A stretch of 64,000 nucleotides of DNA from Marinobacter sp. NP-4(2019) (GTDB lineage: Bacteria > Pseudomonadota > Gammaproteobacteria > Pseudomonadales > Oleiphilaceae): the NCBI RefSeq assembly GCF_003994855.1, contig NZ_CP034142.1, positions 1,612,001 to 1,676,000 of the forward strand, written 5' to 3'. This document shows, piece by piece, positions 54,174 to 62,392 of the stretch. Both the position numbers and the translations under genes were made by a program. Under the pieces are notes generated by a model. The model was not told the origin of the DNA. It made no database searches and saw only the letters and a list, made by a program, of their open reading frames with translations. Within the stretch, counting starts at the first letter, position 1. The number at the start of each line of letters is the position of its first letter.

Positions 54174-55109
54174 GTGGTCAGAACAACAGCTGCCGGAACT
54201 CTGGCATTCGTATGCGCGTGGGGTTTGAGCGCCTGTGGTGGCGGAGGCGGTGGAAGTAGTAGCAACGATGAAACGCCAACTGAAAAGCCCTCCAGTGCTT
54301 CCATATCCGTTGATCCTGATGGTTACGCAGAGAAACAGGTGACCATCGCCAGCGAGGAAGATACGAACGCAATTCTTATACTGTACGACGACGCGGAAAA
54401 CGCCTACCTGTTGGCGGAGGAAGTGGATACTGCGGTTACTTCGCGGTCACCCGATGTCTCGGGCAATGAACTGACCTACGAGTGTGACAACACCGGTAAA
54501 GTCGTCATCACAGTGAACAGCGATGATGTCAGTGACGACGAACGCTGGCGATTCGACAACTGCGAACTGAACACACCGACATTTGGTCGTATTGTCCTCA
54601 ACGGCGATTATTTCTACGTCAACGAAGTCTTGAGCGATGGCCATGCCGGCTTTCAGGTTTTTGATTTGACCGGGACCGTCATCGCCAGTGGCGAGGACAT
54701 TGTCGCCAAGGGGCTGGATGAGTGGGAGATCACTGAGAGTGGCGGCGTGCGGACTGAAACCTATCAGACCGACGCGCTGGAGTTCATTCTTGGCAATGAC
54801 TATTTCGCCATCGCCAATGCGTTGACCACGATTGAGGCGGACAATTCAGGGGTGAGTATTTCGCTTGCGTCCAAGCTCATTGGTTCAGCGATTGGTGGGT
54901 ATATTGAAATCTCCACTGAAAAGTCGGTGTATGTCGCGTCAGGAGACAGTTGTCCGCAAAGCGGGATTATCAGGCTAGATGGGGACGGCGGTACATTTGC
55001 TGAGGTCAGGTATCTGGATGACACAGGCACCGGTCATGTAGCTGAGATTACGTACAGTAACACCAGTGAAGTAGTGACGTATGACAGCTGCGATTCACTG
55101 ATTTTCTGA
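54174..55109 (+). CDS. Hypothetical lipoprotein
   Basis: 311 residues from a GTG at 54174 with AAGGGAG upstream (the frame opens at 54057 but that part is arginine-rich and unlike a leader). Signal with GTLAFVCAWGLSAC lipobox and a glycine run. The mature part is an acidic beta-rich protein with no domain I recognise (for example VTIASEEDTNAILILYDD, YECDNTGKVVITVNSDDVSD, SGDSCPQSGIIRLDGDGGTF, which look like repeated beta-strand units). The C terminus has four cysteines likely to form disulfides. A hairpin terminator follows at 55120. The 200-base gap upstream holds no gene. Confidence 0.75.
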   Translation: MVRTTAAGTLAFVCAWGLSACGGGGGGSSSNDETPTEKPSSASISVDPDGYAEKQVTIASEEDTNAILILYDDAENAYLLAEEVDTAVTSRSPDVSGNELTYECDNTGKVVITVNSDDVSDDERWRFDNCELNTPTFGRIVLNGDYFYVNEVLSDGHAGFQVFDLTGTVIASGEDIVAKGLDEWEITESGGVRTETYQTDALEFILGNDYFAIANALTTIEADNSGVSISLASKLIGSAIGGYIEISTEKSVYVASGDSCPQSGIIRLDGDGGTFAEVRYLDDTGTGHVAEITYSNTSEVVTYDSCDSLIF

Positions 55110-55119
55110 CAAAAGCCCT

Positions 55120-55155
55120 GACCGCGGGTGAAGAGGATACCCTTCGCCCGCGGTC
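55120..55155. terminator. Strong bidirectional terminator
   Basis: GACCGCGGGTGAAG (55120-55133) and CTTCGCCCGCGGTC (55142-55155) form a 14-bp stem with one T-G wobble and an eight-base loop, ending 5 bases before the AraC remnant stop. Confidence 0.85.
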
Positions 55156-55159
55156 TCTT

Positions 55160-55387
55160 CTAAGCAACCTCCCCCGAACACCACCCCAACGTCTCAGACG
55201 GGCACTCGCCAAACAGCTGCTTATAATCGGCGGAAAACTGGCTGTGATGATAAAAGCCATTGAATGCCGCAATATCCGATACGGATTGCGCACCTTCCTC
55301 ACGCAACATGCGCCAGACCCGGTTCAGCCTGCTGATCCCCTGGTCGTCAGATTGTTTAAAAGAACCAGAAACCTTTTTGTTCCTCAT
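55160..55387 (-). pseudogene. AraC-family regulator, C-terminal remnant
   Basis: A 75-residue frame whose last ~45 residues (RMLREEGAQSVSDIAAFNGF, YHHSQFSADYKQLFGECPSE) match the second helix-turn-helix of AraC regulators. The first helix-turn-helix and the ligand-binding domain are absent, and no start with a ribosome site is seen. It is a truncated remnant rather than a working regulator, lying upstream and divergent to the cupredoxin operon. Confidence 0.75.
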
Positions 55388-55445
55388 GCATCTGTATTAA
55401 CGAGAGCCACGGGATTAATTCCCAATAACGACCAGAGGAACTGAC

Positions 55446-55859
55446 ATGTTTAAAACGATTGCGATCACTATTGGTTTATTTGTTGTATCTGTTGCGTTTG
55501 CGCATGATGAAAGCGCGGTAGATCAAATGCCGCCGGATAAACCTTATGTGCAGGTCAGTAATGTACTCCCGCTGCCTGAATTCATTTCCGGTTTGGGGAC
55601 GTTGTTTGTGGACCCTGAAACACTCCCTGCCGGTCCATTCCTGGGGTATGACCGCGACGGGAAGCTGTCCGCGACAATCTTCATGACCCCTCTGGAGGCG
55701 CTGGAAAATGGCACCGCCTACGATGACCTCAGCGTAGGCGCACACAACGTTACGTCGGTGGATGTGTATTACAACGCCGGACACCCTGGTGTTGATGAAC
55801 CGCATGCTCACGTGGTTCTCTTCCACGATGAAGATGCGAAGCAAAGGCTGGCTAAATGA
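55446..55859 (+). CDS. Secreted protein of unknown function, first gene of the cupredoxin operon
   Basis: 137 residues with a signal peptide (TIAITIGLFVVSVAFA, cleaved before HDESA). The mature protein has HVVLFHDE at the end and LPEFISGLGTLFVDPETLPA; a pair of His residues (PHAHVVLFHD) might bind metal. I do not recognise the family with confidence. An AGAGGAACTGAC ribosome site precedes the ATG. Its stop overlaps the next start (ATGA). Confidence 0.75.
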   Translation: MFKTIAITIGLFVVSVAFAHDESAVDQMPPDKPYVQVSNVLPLPEFISGLGTLFVDPETLPAGPFLGYDRDGKLSATIFMTPLEALENGTAYDDLSVGAHNVTSVDVYYNAGHPGVDEPHAHVVLFHDEDAKQRLAK

Positions 55860-56386
55860 CTTTATCCCGGCGGGATCTGTTGATTGCTTCAGGCAGTGCC
55901 CTGGTAGCGATCAAATGTCCAGTGTTAGCGTCCAGCCGGAACGAAGTGCTGATTGCGATGCGAGGTACAGCGAGAGGAGAGCGGGTCTGGTTTGACCCGC
56001 TCGGAGTTGCGGTCTCTCCTGGGACAACACTGCGGTTCATAAACCTGGATCCCACTAACTCCCACACAGTGACGGCTTACCATCCGCAGCTATTTGGACG
56101 GGAGCTTCGGATACCGAAGAGCGCCGCCCCTTTCGATAGTGGCTACTTGCTGCCTCGCGGTCGCTTCGAGCTTACGCTCGTAGTACCCGGAGTCTACGAT
56201 TTTTACTGCCTGCCGCACGAAGCCGCGGCTATGGTGGGGCGTATCGTTGTCGGAAAACCGGGCGATGATGGGTGGGATGACACAGCGATTAAAGCGGGAG
56301 GAGTAACAGAAAAGGCTGAAGACATATTGCCCTCAGTCAGGGATATACTGACCGAGGGTAGGGTTAACGTCCGGGGGCAAACATGA
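55856..56386 (+). CDS. Tat-exported cupredoxin (plastocyanin-like blue copper protein)
   Basis: 176 residues with a Tat-type signal (MTLSRRDLLIASGSALVAIK). The plastocyanin fold shows copper ligands His in NLDPTNSHTVTAYHP, Cys-His in VYDFYCLPHEAAAMVGRIVV and the Met downstream of it. A C-terminal extension of ~35 residues with predicted helix follows. It likely carries electrons or copper in the periplasm. Between a secreted protein and a sigma factor, coupled on both sides by ATGA overlaps. Confidence 0.85.
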   Translation: MTLSRRDLLIASGSALVAIKCPVLASSRNEVLIAMRGTARGERVWFDPLGVAVSPGTTLRFINLDPTNSHTVTAYHPQLFGRELRIPKSAAPFDSGYLLPRGRFELTLVVPGVYDFYCLPHEAAAMVGRIVVGKPGDDGWDDTAIKAGGVTEKAEDILPSVRDILTEGRVNVRGQT

Positions 56387-57093
56387 ACATCTCCGCAGAA
56401 AAATCAGACGCCAACAGCGTAGACAGTAACGTCCCGGAAAATCAGCTTGTTGACTTGGCGCGCAAAGGACATGAGAACGCCATAAGGGAAATTATCCGGC
56501 GTATGAACCCCCGGCTTTTCAGAATTGCCAGAGGCATCGTTGATAACGATTCCGAGGCGGAAGAGGTTGTTCAGGAGACGTATCTCATTGCGTTTACCCG
56601 AATCGATGAGTTCCGGGGTGAAGCAAAGTTGGCGACCTGGATTACCCGTATCGCGTTAAATGCCGCAAAAATGCGACTACGGAAAGTCCGGCCAACCGAG
56701 GAGTATGATTCGGTAAATGAACCACTGGATCCCGGTGTTTCGGTGGTCGCCTTCCCGGGCTCCAGGGTATCGAGTCCCGAAAGTGAACATGGGCGCGCCC
56801 AATTCCGCGAATTTTTGGAGTCCGCAGTCTCGCAGCTTCCAGGTCACCTGAGGCTTACCTTCGTATTGCGCGAAGCAGAAGGAATGTCCGTAGCGGCTAT
56901 CGCTGAAGACCTGGGGATAAGCGCGGTAACCGTCAAAACCCGGCTATTTCGGGCACGCCGACATCTCAAGCGAATACTGGAGGCGAGGATTAAAGGAGGT
57001 TTTGACTCGGTATTTCCCTTTGACGGGGTTCGCTGTGCGAGGATGGCCGATTCTGTTGTTGAAATTGTGAAGCTGCCCCATGAGACAGCTTGA
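56383..57093 (+). CDS. ECF-type RNA polymerase sigma factor
   Basis: 236 residues starting at the ATG overlapping the cupredoxin stop. Sigma region 2 (ENAIREIIRRMNPRLFRIAR, EAEEVVQETYLIAFTRIDEF, ATWITRIALNAAKM) and region 4 (LPGHLRLTFVLREAEGMSVA, AIAEDLGISAVTVKTRLFRA) are intact. The C-terminal tail has a FPFDGVRCARMADSVV block of the sort seen in a subgroup of ECF factors. No anti-sigma gene is next to it, so control may be transcriptional or by the upstream secreted/copper proteins. Confidence 0.9.
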   Translation: MNISAEKSDANSVDSNVPENQLVDLARKGHENAIREIIRRMNPRLFRIARGIVDNDSEAEEVVQETYLIAFTRIDEFRGEAKLATWITRIALNAAKMRLRKVRPTEEYDSVNEPLDPGVSVVAFPGSRVSSPESEHGRAQFREFLESAVSQLPGHLRLTFVLREAEGMSVAAIAEDLGISAVTVKTRLFRARRHLKRILEARIKGGFDSVFPFDGVRCARMADSVVEIVKLPHETA

Positions 57094-57128
57094 GACCACT
57101 TACGGATAGAGGGCTATCGGCAGCTAAT

Positions 57129-57661
57129 CAGAGGGTTCGTACCGTTTTAACGTGTCGGGATTGGAGAAACGACTTCGCCTCCTGAAGTTGCTGCGGGCTG
57201 GATGCATGAACGGCCACCACATACTTGCCCTCGCGTAGTGCGGATTGCGTCTTGATCAGATAGGGCGTGTGATCCGGGCGGACCGTAACCGCACCTGCAA
57301 GCTACAGTCCGAATACTGCTCCGAATGCGGTGAAAACGGAAGCAGCAACCACCGTATTCTGGGCAATAAGCCCGATGCCAGAGGCGTTCAGCACGAGAAA
57401 CAGGAAAAACCCGGCAACGGCGCCCGCAATGCCCAGCCCGATATGGGACCGTACCAGCGTGCGCCAGATGCCCTGGTCTTCAGGTTCCAGCTCCTCTCCG
57501 TGATGCCGGTCATTGGGGCTGAGCACCATGACCTGTTTGTCCGTCAGGCTTGTGTTTTCCCAAAGGGCTTTCGCCACGCCCCTGGCGTCCGTTTCCGCCT
57601 CAAAGACTGCGGCTATTTTGTGGTCTTCATGCTCACCGGTCAGACTCATTGAAGGTTTCAT
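57129..57661 (-). pseudogene. Stress-type membrane protein gene interrupted by an amber codon
   Basis: The first 119 residues (VFEAETDARGVAKALWENTS, then a Gly-rich membrane hairpin AGAVAGFFLFLVLNASGIGL) end at a TAG (57304-57302). Reading through it, the frame continues for 57 more residues (TVRPDHTPYLIKTQSALREG, VVAVHASSPQQLQEAKSFLQ) to a TGA at 57131-57129. The two parts resemble one protein of about 177 residues with a repeated alpha/beta unit at each end around a membrane segment. A strong AGGAGG site precedes the ATG. So either a recent nonsense mutation or a shorter product. Confidence 0.75.
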
Positions 57662-57793
57662 TGGAATACCTCCTGAGTGTCGCAGTGGATTAACAGGGCA
57701 CGCCGGAGCATTACCCCTTACTCACAAACCTACAACACATAAACCTGTATTTCGAATGACCGTCTGGCAATGCGGCGACCATGATGAGCCTGG

Positions 57794-58468
57794 TTACCAG
57801 GCCAGCCAGATAACATGACGTGCGCCTTTACCCGGGCGCAGGGCTCGCACCGTGACTGGTTCTACCGAAAACCCGGCGCGACGGAGCCGTTCGGTAAAGG
57901 CGTGCTCCGGGCCGGCGGACCAATAGGCCAGGATACCGTCGGGGCGCAGGGACTTCTGGGCGGCGGCGATGCCGGCGGGGGAATAAATCCAGTTGTTTTC
58001 CTTACGGGTCAGCCCCTCCGGGCCGTTGTCCACATCCAGCAGAATGGCATCCCAGTCGCCATCGCCATCCCTTAGCAACTCTGCGACGTCACCAACGTGA
58101 ACGCTGGCCCTGGGATCGTTCAGCGGATACCCCGCTGCCGCCCCTAATGGTCCCCGGTTCCAGGTTTCCACTTCGGGCACCAGTTCAGCCACCATTACCC
58201 GGGCGTCGTCGTTCAGCGCTGACAGCGCCGCCGCCAGTGTAAAACCCATGCCCAGCCCGCCAATCAGCACGCGGGGCTCCGGTTGCCCGGCGATACGCTC
58301 ACAGGCAAGCGTTGCCAGGGCGTCTTCCGAACCGTGCAACCGGCTGTTCATCAGTTCACCGGTGGTGCCGGCAATCTTGATGGAGAATTCGTCGTTGCGT
58401 TGCAACAGGCGCAGTTGGGTTCCGTTGCCGGGAATGGTAGCGGTGCCGATTTCGTTGAAGCGGGCCAT
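57794..58468 (-). CDS. Spermidine-synthase-like (SAM-binding) protein
   Basis: 224 residues from the ATG at 58468 (MARFNEIGTATIPGNGTQLR); an upstream start at 58534 is less likely. Rossmann-fold motif RVLIGGLGMGFTLAAALSAL, acidic residue VMVAELVPEVETWN and ILLDVDNGPEGL resemble the polyamine aminopropyltransferase fold without the full active-site loop. The function, perhaps a methyl- or aminopropyl-transferase, is uncertain. Confidence 0.82.
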   Translation of the reverse strand: MARFNEIGTATIPGNGTQLRLLQRNDEFSIKIAGTTGELMNSRLHGSEDALATLACERIAGQPEPRVLIGGLGMGFTLAAALSALNDDARVMVAELVPEVETWNRGPLGAAAGYPLNDPRASVHVGDVAELLRDGDGDWDAILLDVDNGPEGLTRKENNWIYSPAGIAAAQKSLRPDGILAYWSAGPEHAFTERLRRAGFSVEPVTVRALRPGKGARHVIWLAW

Positions 58469-58702
58469 TTGGGGTTCCGGGTGAAGGGTTGGGCTCGCAT
58501 CATAACCTGTGGAGCCCCGGTTGGCCGAATACAAAGATGAGCAGTCAACCGGCGTTAACCAAATGACTCAGATGGTTGAGGCGTTGTATCCTCAAAGCCA
58601 GCCCGAAAAACGGCAATCAGAGTGGTCCCGTTAATGATGGATGTGTACTAACCCCATGGCCAGCTTCAGGATGGAAGCGGCTCGACAAACACCGAGCACC
58701 AG

Positions 58703-59077
58703 ATGCTTCTGCTACTGATCCAGCTTCTGCACGAGCGCCATGGGCAAAAGCTGAACCTGGATCGCCGGGTATCAGCCGCAAAGCAGTTTCTGGACGACAA
58801 TTTCCACAGAAAAATCACCACCATGGAGCTCTCCGCACTGGCGCATCTGAGCACCCGACAGCTGAACGACCTGTTTCGCAACCAGGTGGGCATGACGCCT
58901 CACCAGTATCTGACCGAGTTACGGATGAAGGAATCCTGGCGGTTACTGGAACAGTCCGATCTCAATATACAGCGTATTGCCGATGCGGTTGGTTACGCGT
59001 CTTTGTCATCCTTCAGTGATCGCTTTGCCCGCCATTTCGGTAAATCACCCCGTTATTTTCGCCGAAAACCGGAATAG
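58703..59077 (+). CDS. AraC-type DNA-binding domain, probably truncated
   Basis: 124 residues. Both helix-turn-helix motifs are present (ITTMELSALAHLSTRQLNDL and IQRIADAVGYASLSSFSDRF) with FGKSPRYFRRK at the end, but the N-terminal sensor domain is missing: the frame upstream meets a TAA about 54 bases before the ATG. There is no convincing ribosome site at the ATG. It may be the surviving C-terminal part of a larger AraC regulator, or a small SoxS-like one. Confidence 0.65.
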   Translation: MLLLLIQLLHERHGQKLNLDRRVSAAKQFLDDNFHRKITTMELSALAHLSTRQLNDLFRNQVGMTPHQYLTELRMKESWRLLEQSDLNIQRIADAVGYASLSSFSDRFARHFGKSPRYFRRKPE

Positions 59078-59178
59078 CGTCTCTGCAAATCGAAAGTGCC
59101 TACCCCGGCCTGCGGATACAGTAGCCAGTTGCTGGAGACCCTGAAACCCTCCCTCAATCAATGAACTGGAGAAGTACC

Positions 59179-59511
59179 ATGATTACCTGGGAAGAGTTCG
59201 AGAAAGTTGAATTACGCGTCGGTACCATCACTGAGGTGGCGGACTTTCCGGAAGCGAGAAAGCCTGCCTACAAGCTGAAGGTGGATTTTGGCCCGGAGAT
59301 CGGAGTACGTAATTCCAGCGCGCAGATTACCGACATCTATAGCAAGGACATGTTGGTGGGCAAACAGGTACTTGCCGTGACCAACTTTCCGCCCAAGAAA
59401 ATCGGGCCCTTTTGGTCCGAATGCCTGGTTACAGGTGTTCAGGCAGAGTCCGGCGCTGTGGTTCTGGTTGCGCCTGAATCATCGGTGGAGAATGGGCAGA
59501 AGCTGTTTTAA
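59179..59511 (+). CDS. csaA: tRNA-binding domain protein (CsaA type)
   Basis: 110 residues from the ATG at 59179 (a TGG-containing frame opens at 59161). The OB-fold EMAP/tRNA-binding domain is seen in FEKVELRVGTITEVADFPEA, KPAYKLKVDFGPEIGVRNSS, QITDIYSKDMLVGKQVLAVT, NFPPKKIGPFWSECLVTG and AESGAVVLVAPE. CsaA is a chaperone-like protein associated with export in B. subtilis; its role in Gram-negatives is unclear. Confidence 0.9.
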   Translation: MITWEEFEKVELRVGTITEVADFPEARKPAYKLKVDFGPEIGVRNSSAQITDIYSKDMLVGKQVLAVTNFPPKKIGPFWSECLVTGVQAESGAVVLVAPESSVENGQKLF

Positions 59512-59604
59512 AACGAACAATGGGCAGGATTTGAACAATCTGGCGGGACTACTATTGAGATGTTCGGACAAATTGACTTCACCAACATGCAGGTGAGTAT
59601 GATC

Positions 59605-60492
59605 TTATGGTCGATTGGCTTTGATACACCCGATCAACAGGTCGCAGTTGGGATTTTGAGTATCACTCGGCCAGATACACAGGGACTGGTGCCTGACGTT
59701 CAGATTGGCCAGTGGTCGAAACACAATATTGGAGAACATTGTTTCGGCCAGTGCTTGTGGTACCAGGGCCACTCCCATACCCTGGGAAACCAGCGCCACG
59801 ATGGTTAACCATTGGGAAACCTCGTGCTTGATGTTGGGCTCCAGGTCGGTGATGTGAAACAGGCTGACCAATCGGTCATAGTAATGCGGTGCGAGAGAAC
59901 GGGTAAACATTACCAGGGGCTCACCGATCAAATCATGTATTTTCACAGTGTCCCGGTTAGCCAGAGGGTGATTTACCGGCAAGCAACACAGAAAGGGTTC
60001 GTTGGCGATCGTCAGGGAAGACAAGGTCTCTGGAAGCGGCATGGAGTGGATAAAACCGACGTCAAGCTGCCCAGACTCGACCGCGTCCACCAGATCGGCG
60101 GAGTTTCGTTCCAGCAGTTGCAGCTCGATCCCGGGGTGCATGGACTGCAGCCTCTTTAAAGCGGCGGGTAACTGGCGAAATATCATAGCCTGGGTGAAGC
60201 CAACCCGCAGTATCCCCGAGGCGCCGGCCGCGACGCGCTGCACCAGGTTCCGCGATCCGTCCAACTGCTCCAGCAGGTGTCGTACCTGACGCTGAAAAAC
60301 CTCACCGGCGGCAGTCATTGTTACGCTTTTGCTGTTACGGTCAAACAGTTGCACGCCCAGCTCTTCTTCCAACTGACGTAAGCTTGCACTCAGCGGTGGT
60401 TGGGAAATATGCAGGCGCTTGGCGGCGCGACCAAAATGAAGCTCTTCTGTTAATACCAAAAAGTAACGTAGTTGGCGAAATGTCAGGGCCAT
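59605..60492 (-). CDS. LysR-family transcriptional regulator
   Basis: 295 residues. N-terminal helix-turn-helix (LTFRQLRYFLVLTEELHFGR, AAKRLHISQPPLSASLRQLE, FDRNSKSVTMTAAG) and a substrate-binding-like domain (GILRVGFTQAMIF, IELQLLERNSADLVDAVESG, VALVPQALAETMF). It is divergent from the acyl-CoA dehydrogenase by 130 bases, so it probably controls the operon at 60623 and itself. Confidence 0.94.
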   Translation of the reverse strand: MALTFRQLRYFLVLTEELHFGRAAKRLHISQPPLSASLRQLEEELGVQLFDRNSKSVTMTAAGEVFQRQVRHLLEQLDGSRNLVQRVAAGASGILRVGFTQAMIFRQLPAALKRLQSMHPGIELQLLERNSADLVDAVESGQLDVGFIHSMPLPETLSSLTIANEPFLCCLPVNHPLANRDTVKIHDLIGEPLVMFTRSLAPHYYDRLVSLFHITDLEPNIKHEVSQWLTIVALVSQGMGVALVPQALAETMFSNIVFRPLANLNVRHQSLCIWPSDTQNPNCDLLIGCIKANRP

Positions 60493-60622
60493 AACGGCAT
60501 GCTCTGTCTGAATTATCAGTTGACGATACTAAAAATACTATCATTGCAGAGCAAAGTTGTATTGGCCTGTCCGTGAAATCTCATCCTAAGATGGCTAAAA
60601 GCTTATCGGGAAGGAGAGGAAC
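60493..60622. promoter_or_regulatory. Divergent LysR-operon control region
   Basis: 130 bases between two divergent starts. They must hold both promoters and the LysR site. An AAGGAGAGGAAC ribosome site (60610-60621) precedes the GTG at 60623. A LysR-type T-N11-A box is plausible, but I could not fix one by eye. Confidence 0.4.
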
Positions 60623-62392
60623 GTGACAGAGAATATTCACCGGAACATTCCGGATAACCGCGGTAACAGTGCCTACACCTGTGACCCAGAACTCGCTCGC
60701 ATGCTTGGTATTTATATGGAGCCGTCACTGCGCGAGTATATGACCCCTGCATTTGAAGAAATGGGCACTCTGGTTGGCGACGAACTGGAGACTCTCGCGC
60801 TTGAAGCGGACAAGAATCCGCCAGTATTACATTTGCGCAACCGAAACGGAGCTGATGCGCCACGCATTGAGAAACACCCCTCTTATCGCCGTCTCGAGCA
60901 CTTTGCTTATTCTCATTTCGGTTTGGCCGCTATGTCTCATCGCGGCGGGGTATTGGGCTGGCCAGATCCGCTGCCACCCATTGCTAAATATGCACTGACC
61001 TATCTATTTGTACAGGCCGAGTTCGGGCTCTGTTGCCCGCTCAGTATGACCGATGCACTGACTCGCACTTTGCGCAAGTTCGGTGATCCGGAGCTGGTGG
61101 CGCGCTATATCGACAACCTTACCTCTCAGGACGAAGCCAAACATTATCAGGGTGCCATGTTCATGACTGAGCAGGATGCCGGTTCCGACGTGGGTGCCAT
61201 TACCACCGAGGCACACTGCGAGGACGGCACCTGGCGTCTGTATGGCGACAAGTGGTTCTGCTCTAACCCGGATGCCGAACTGGCCATGGTACTGGCGCGT
61301 CCGACCGGCGGTGATGGTGGAACCCGAGGGCTGACCCTGTTTTTGCTGCCGCGTCACCTCGAAGATGGCAGCCTGAACCAATACCGTATTCTGCGCCTCA
61401 AGGACAAAATGGGTACGCGTTCCATGGCCAGTGGCGAGATTGTTATGGAAGGTGCGGTGGCCTATGTCGTTGGTGAGCAGGGCAGCGGTTTCAAGCAGAT
61501 GACTGACATGATCAACATGTCACGCCTGTCAAATGGCGTGCGCTCCGCCGGCATGATGCGACGCTCGGTCAACGAGGCACTGTTCTTCGCCCGTAACCGT
61601 GTTGCTTTTGGCCGGCAGCTGATCGACCTGCCTTTGATGCAGCGCCAGTTGCTCAAGATGCTGATCAGTGCCGAGCAGGGGCGCAGTATGGTGTTCCATA
61701 CCGCTGAGTGCTTACGGCGTGCCGACGGTGGCGATGACGAGGCGGCCAAATTGCTGCGCATCCTCACCCCATTGATCAAGTTCCGTACCACCCGGGATGC
61801 GCGAAAGGTGGCTGGCGATGGCATGGAGGTGCGAGGTGGCTGTGGCTACATTGAGGAATGGTCAGATGCCAGAGTGTTGCGCGATGCCCACCTTGGCTCT
61901 ATTTGGGAAGGCACCAGCAATATCGTTGCCCTCGACGTATTCCGCGCCATTCGTCGTGAACAGACTTTGCCGGCATTGAGTCATTACCTGGGGCGCCTGC
62001 TGGGCGAGGCTGGGCTGGATGAGTCTGAGCTCACAACTTTTACGGCGTTGCTGACAAAAGCCGTAGCAGCCGCTGAGCGAGTTGCCGGGTCGCCAGAGGA
62101 CGAGGCAGAAGTAAGGCGTATTGCCAGTGCCCTCTATCACATGACGTCTGCGGTGTTCTTGGTCTGGGAATCAGCACAGTTAAGCGGTGATTTCCGGCGC
62201 CTGGCCTTAGCCAAACTGGTTTTGCAATACAAACTGTTGCCGCAAGATCCGCTTGAGGTGTTGGCGCCTGACGCTCAGGCGGTGGCCGAGTTATTGACCG
62301 AGAAGCCTTTAGACCGCGATGTTGCCGCACGCTTGGTCGATGCTCAAGCCATGCTGAGCGCGGCAGGTGTGGCTGCAGGAGGTTCGTTATGA
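60623..62392 (+). CDS. Acyl-CoA dehydrogenase
   Basis: 589 residues from a GTG at 60623. FAD-dependent acyl-CoA dehydrogenase fold with an N-terminal extension: PLSMTDALTRTLRKFGDPEL, MFMTEQDAGSDVGAITTEAH, LKDKMGTRSMASGEIVMEGA, NMSRLSNGVRSAGMMRRSVN, VAFGRQLIDLPLMQRQLLKM and GGCGYIEEWSDARVLRDAHL. The length (589, against ~400 usual) and the C-terminal helical part put it near the AidB/long-form group. The substrate is unknown; it overlaps the CoA-transferase gene by 4 bases. Confidence 0.93.
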   Translation: MTENIHRNIPDNRGNSAYTCDPELARMLGIYMEPSLREYMTPAFEEMGTLVGDELETLALEADKNPPVLHLRNRNGADAPRIEKHPSYRRLEHFAYSHFGLAAMSHRGGVLGWPDPLPPIAKYALTYLFVQAEFGLCCPLSMTDALTRTLRKFGDPELVARYIDNLTSQDEAKHYQGAMFMTEQDAGSDVGAITTEAHCEDGTWRLYGDKWFCSNPDAELAMVLARPTGGDGGTRGLTLFLLPRHLEDGSLNQYRILRLKDKMGTRSMASGEIVMEGAVAYVVGEQGSGFKQMTDMINMSRLSNGVRSAGMMRRSVNEALFFARNRVAFGRQLIDLPLMQRQLLKMLISAEQGRSMVFHTAECLRRADGGDDEAAKLLRILTPLIKFRTTRDARKVAGDGMEVRGGCGYIEEWSDARVLRDAHLGSIWEGTSNIVALDVFRAIRREQTLPALSHYLGRLLGEAGLDESELTTFTALLTKAVAAAERVAGSPEDEAEVRRIASALYHMTSAVFLVWESAQLSGDFRRLALAKLVLQYKLLPQDPLEVLAPDAQAVAELLTEKPLDRDVAARLVDAQAMLSAAGVAAGGSL

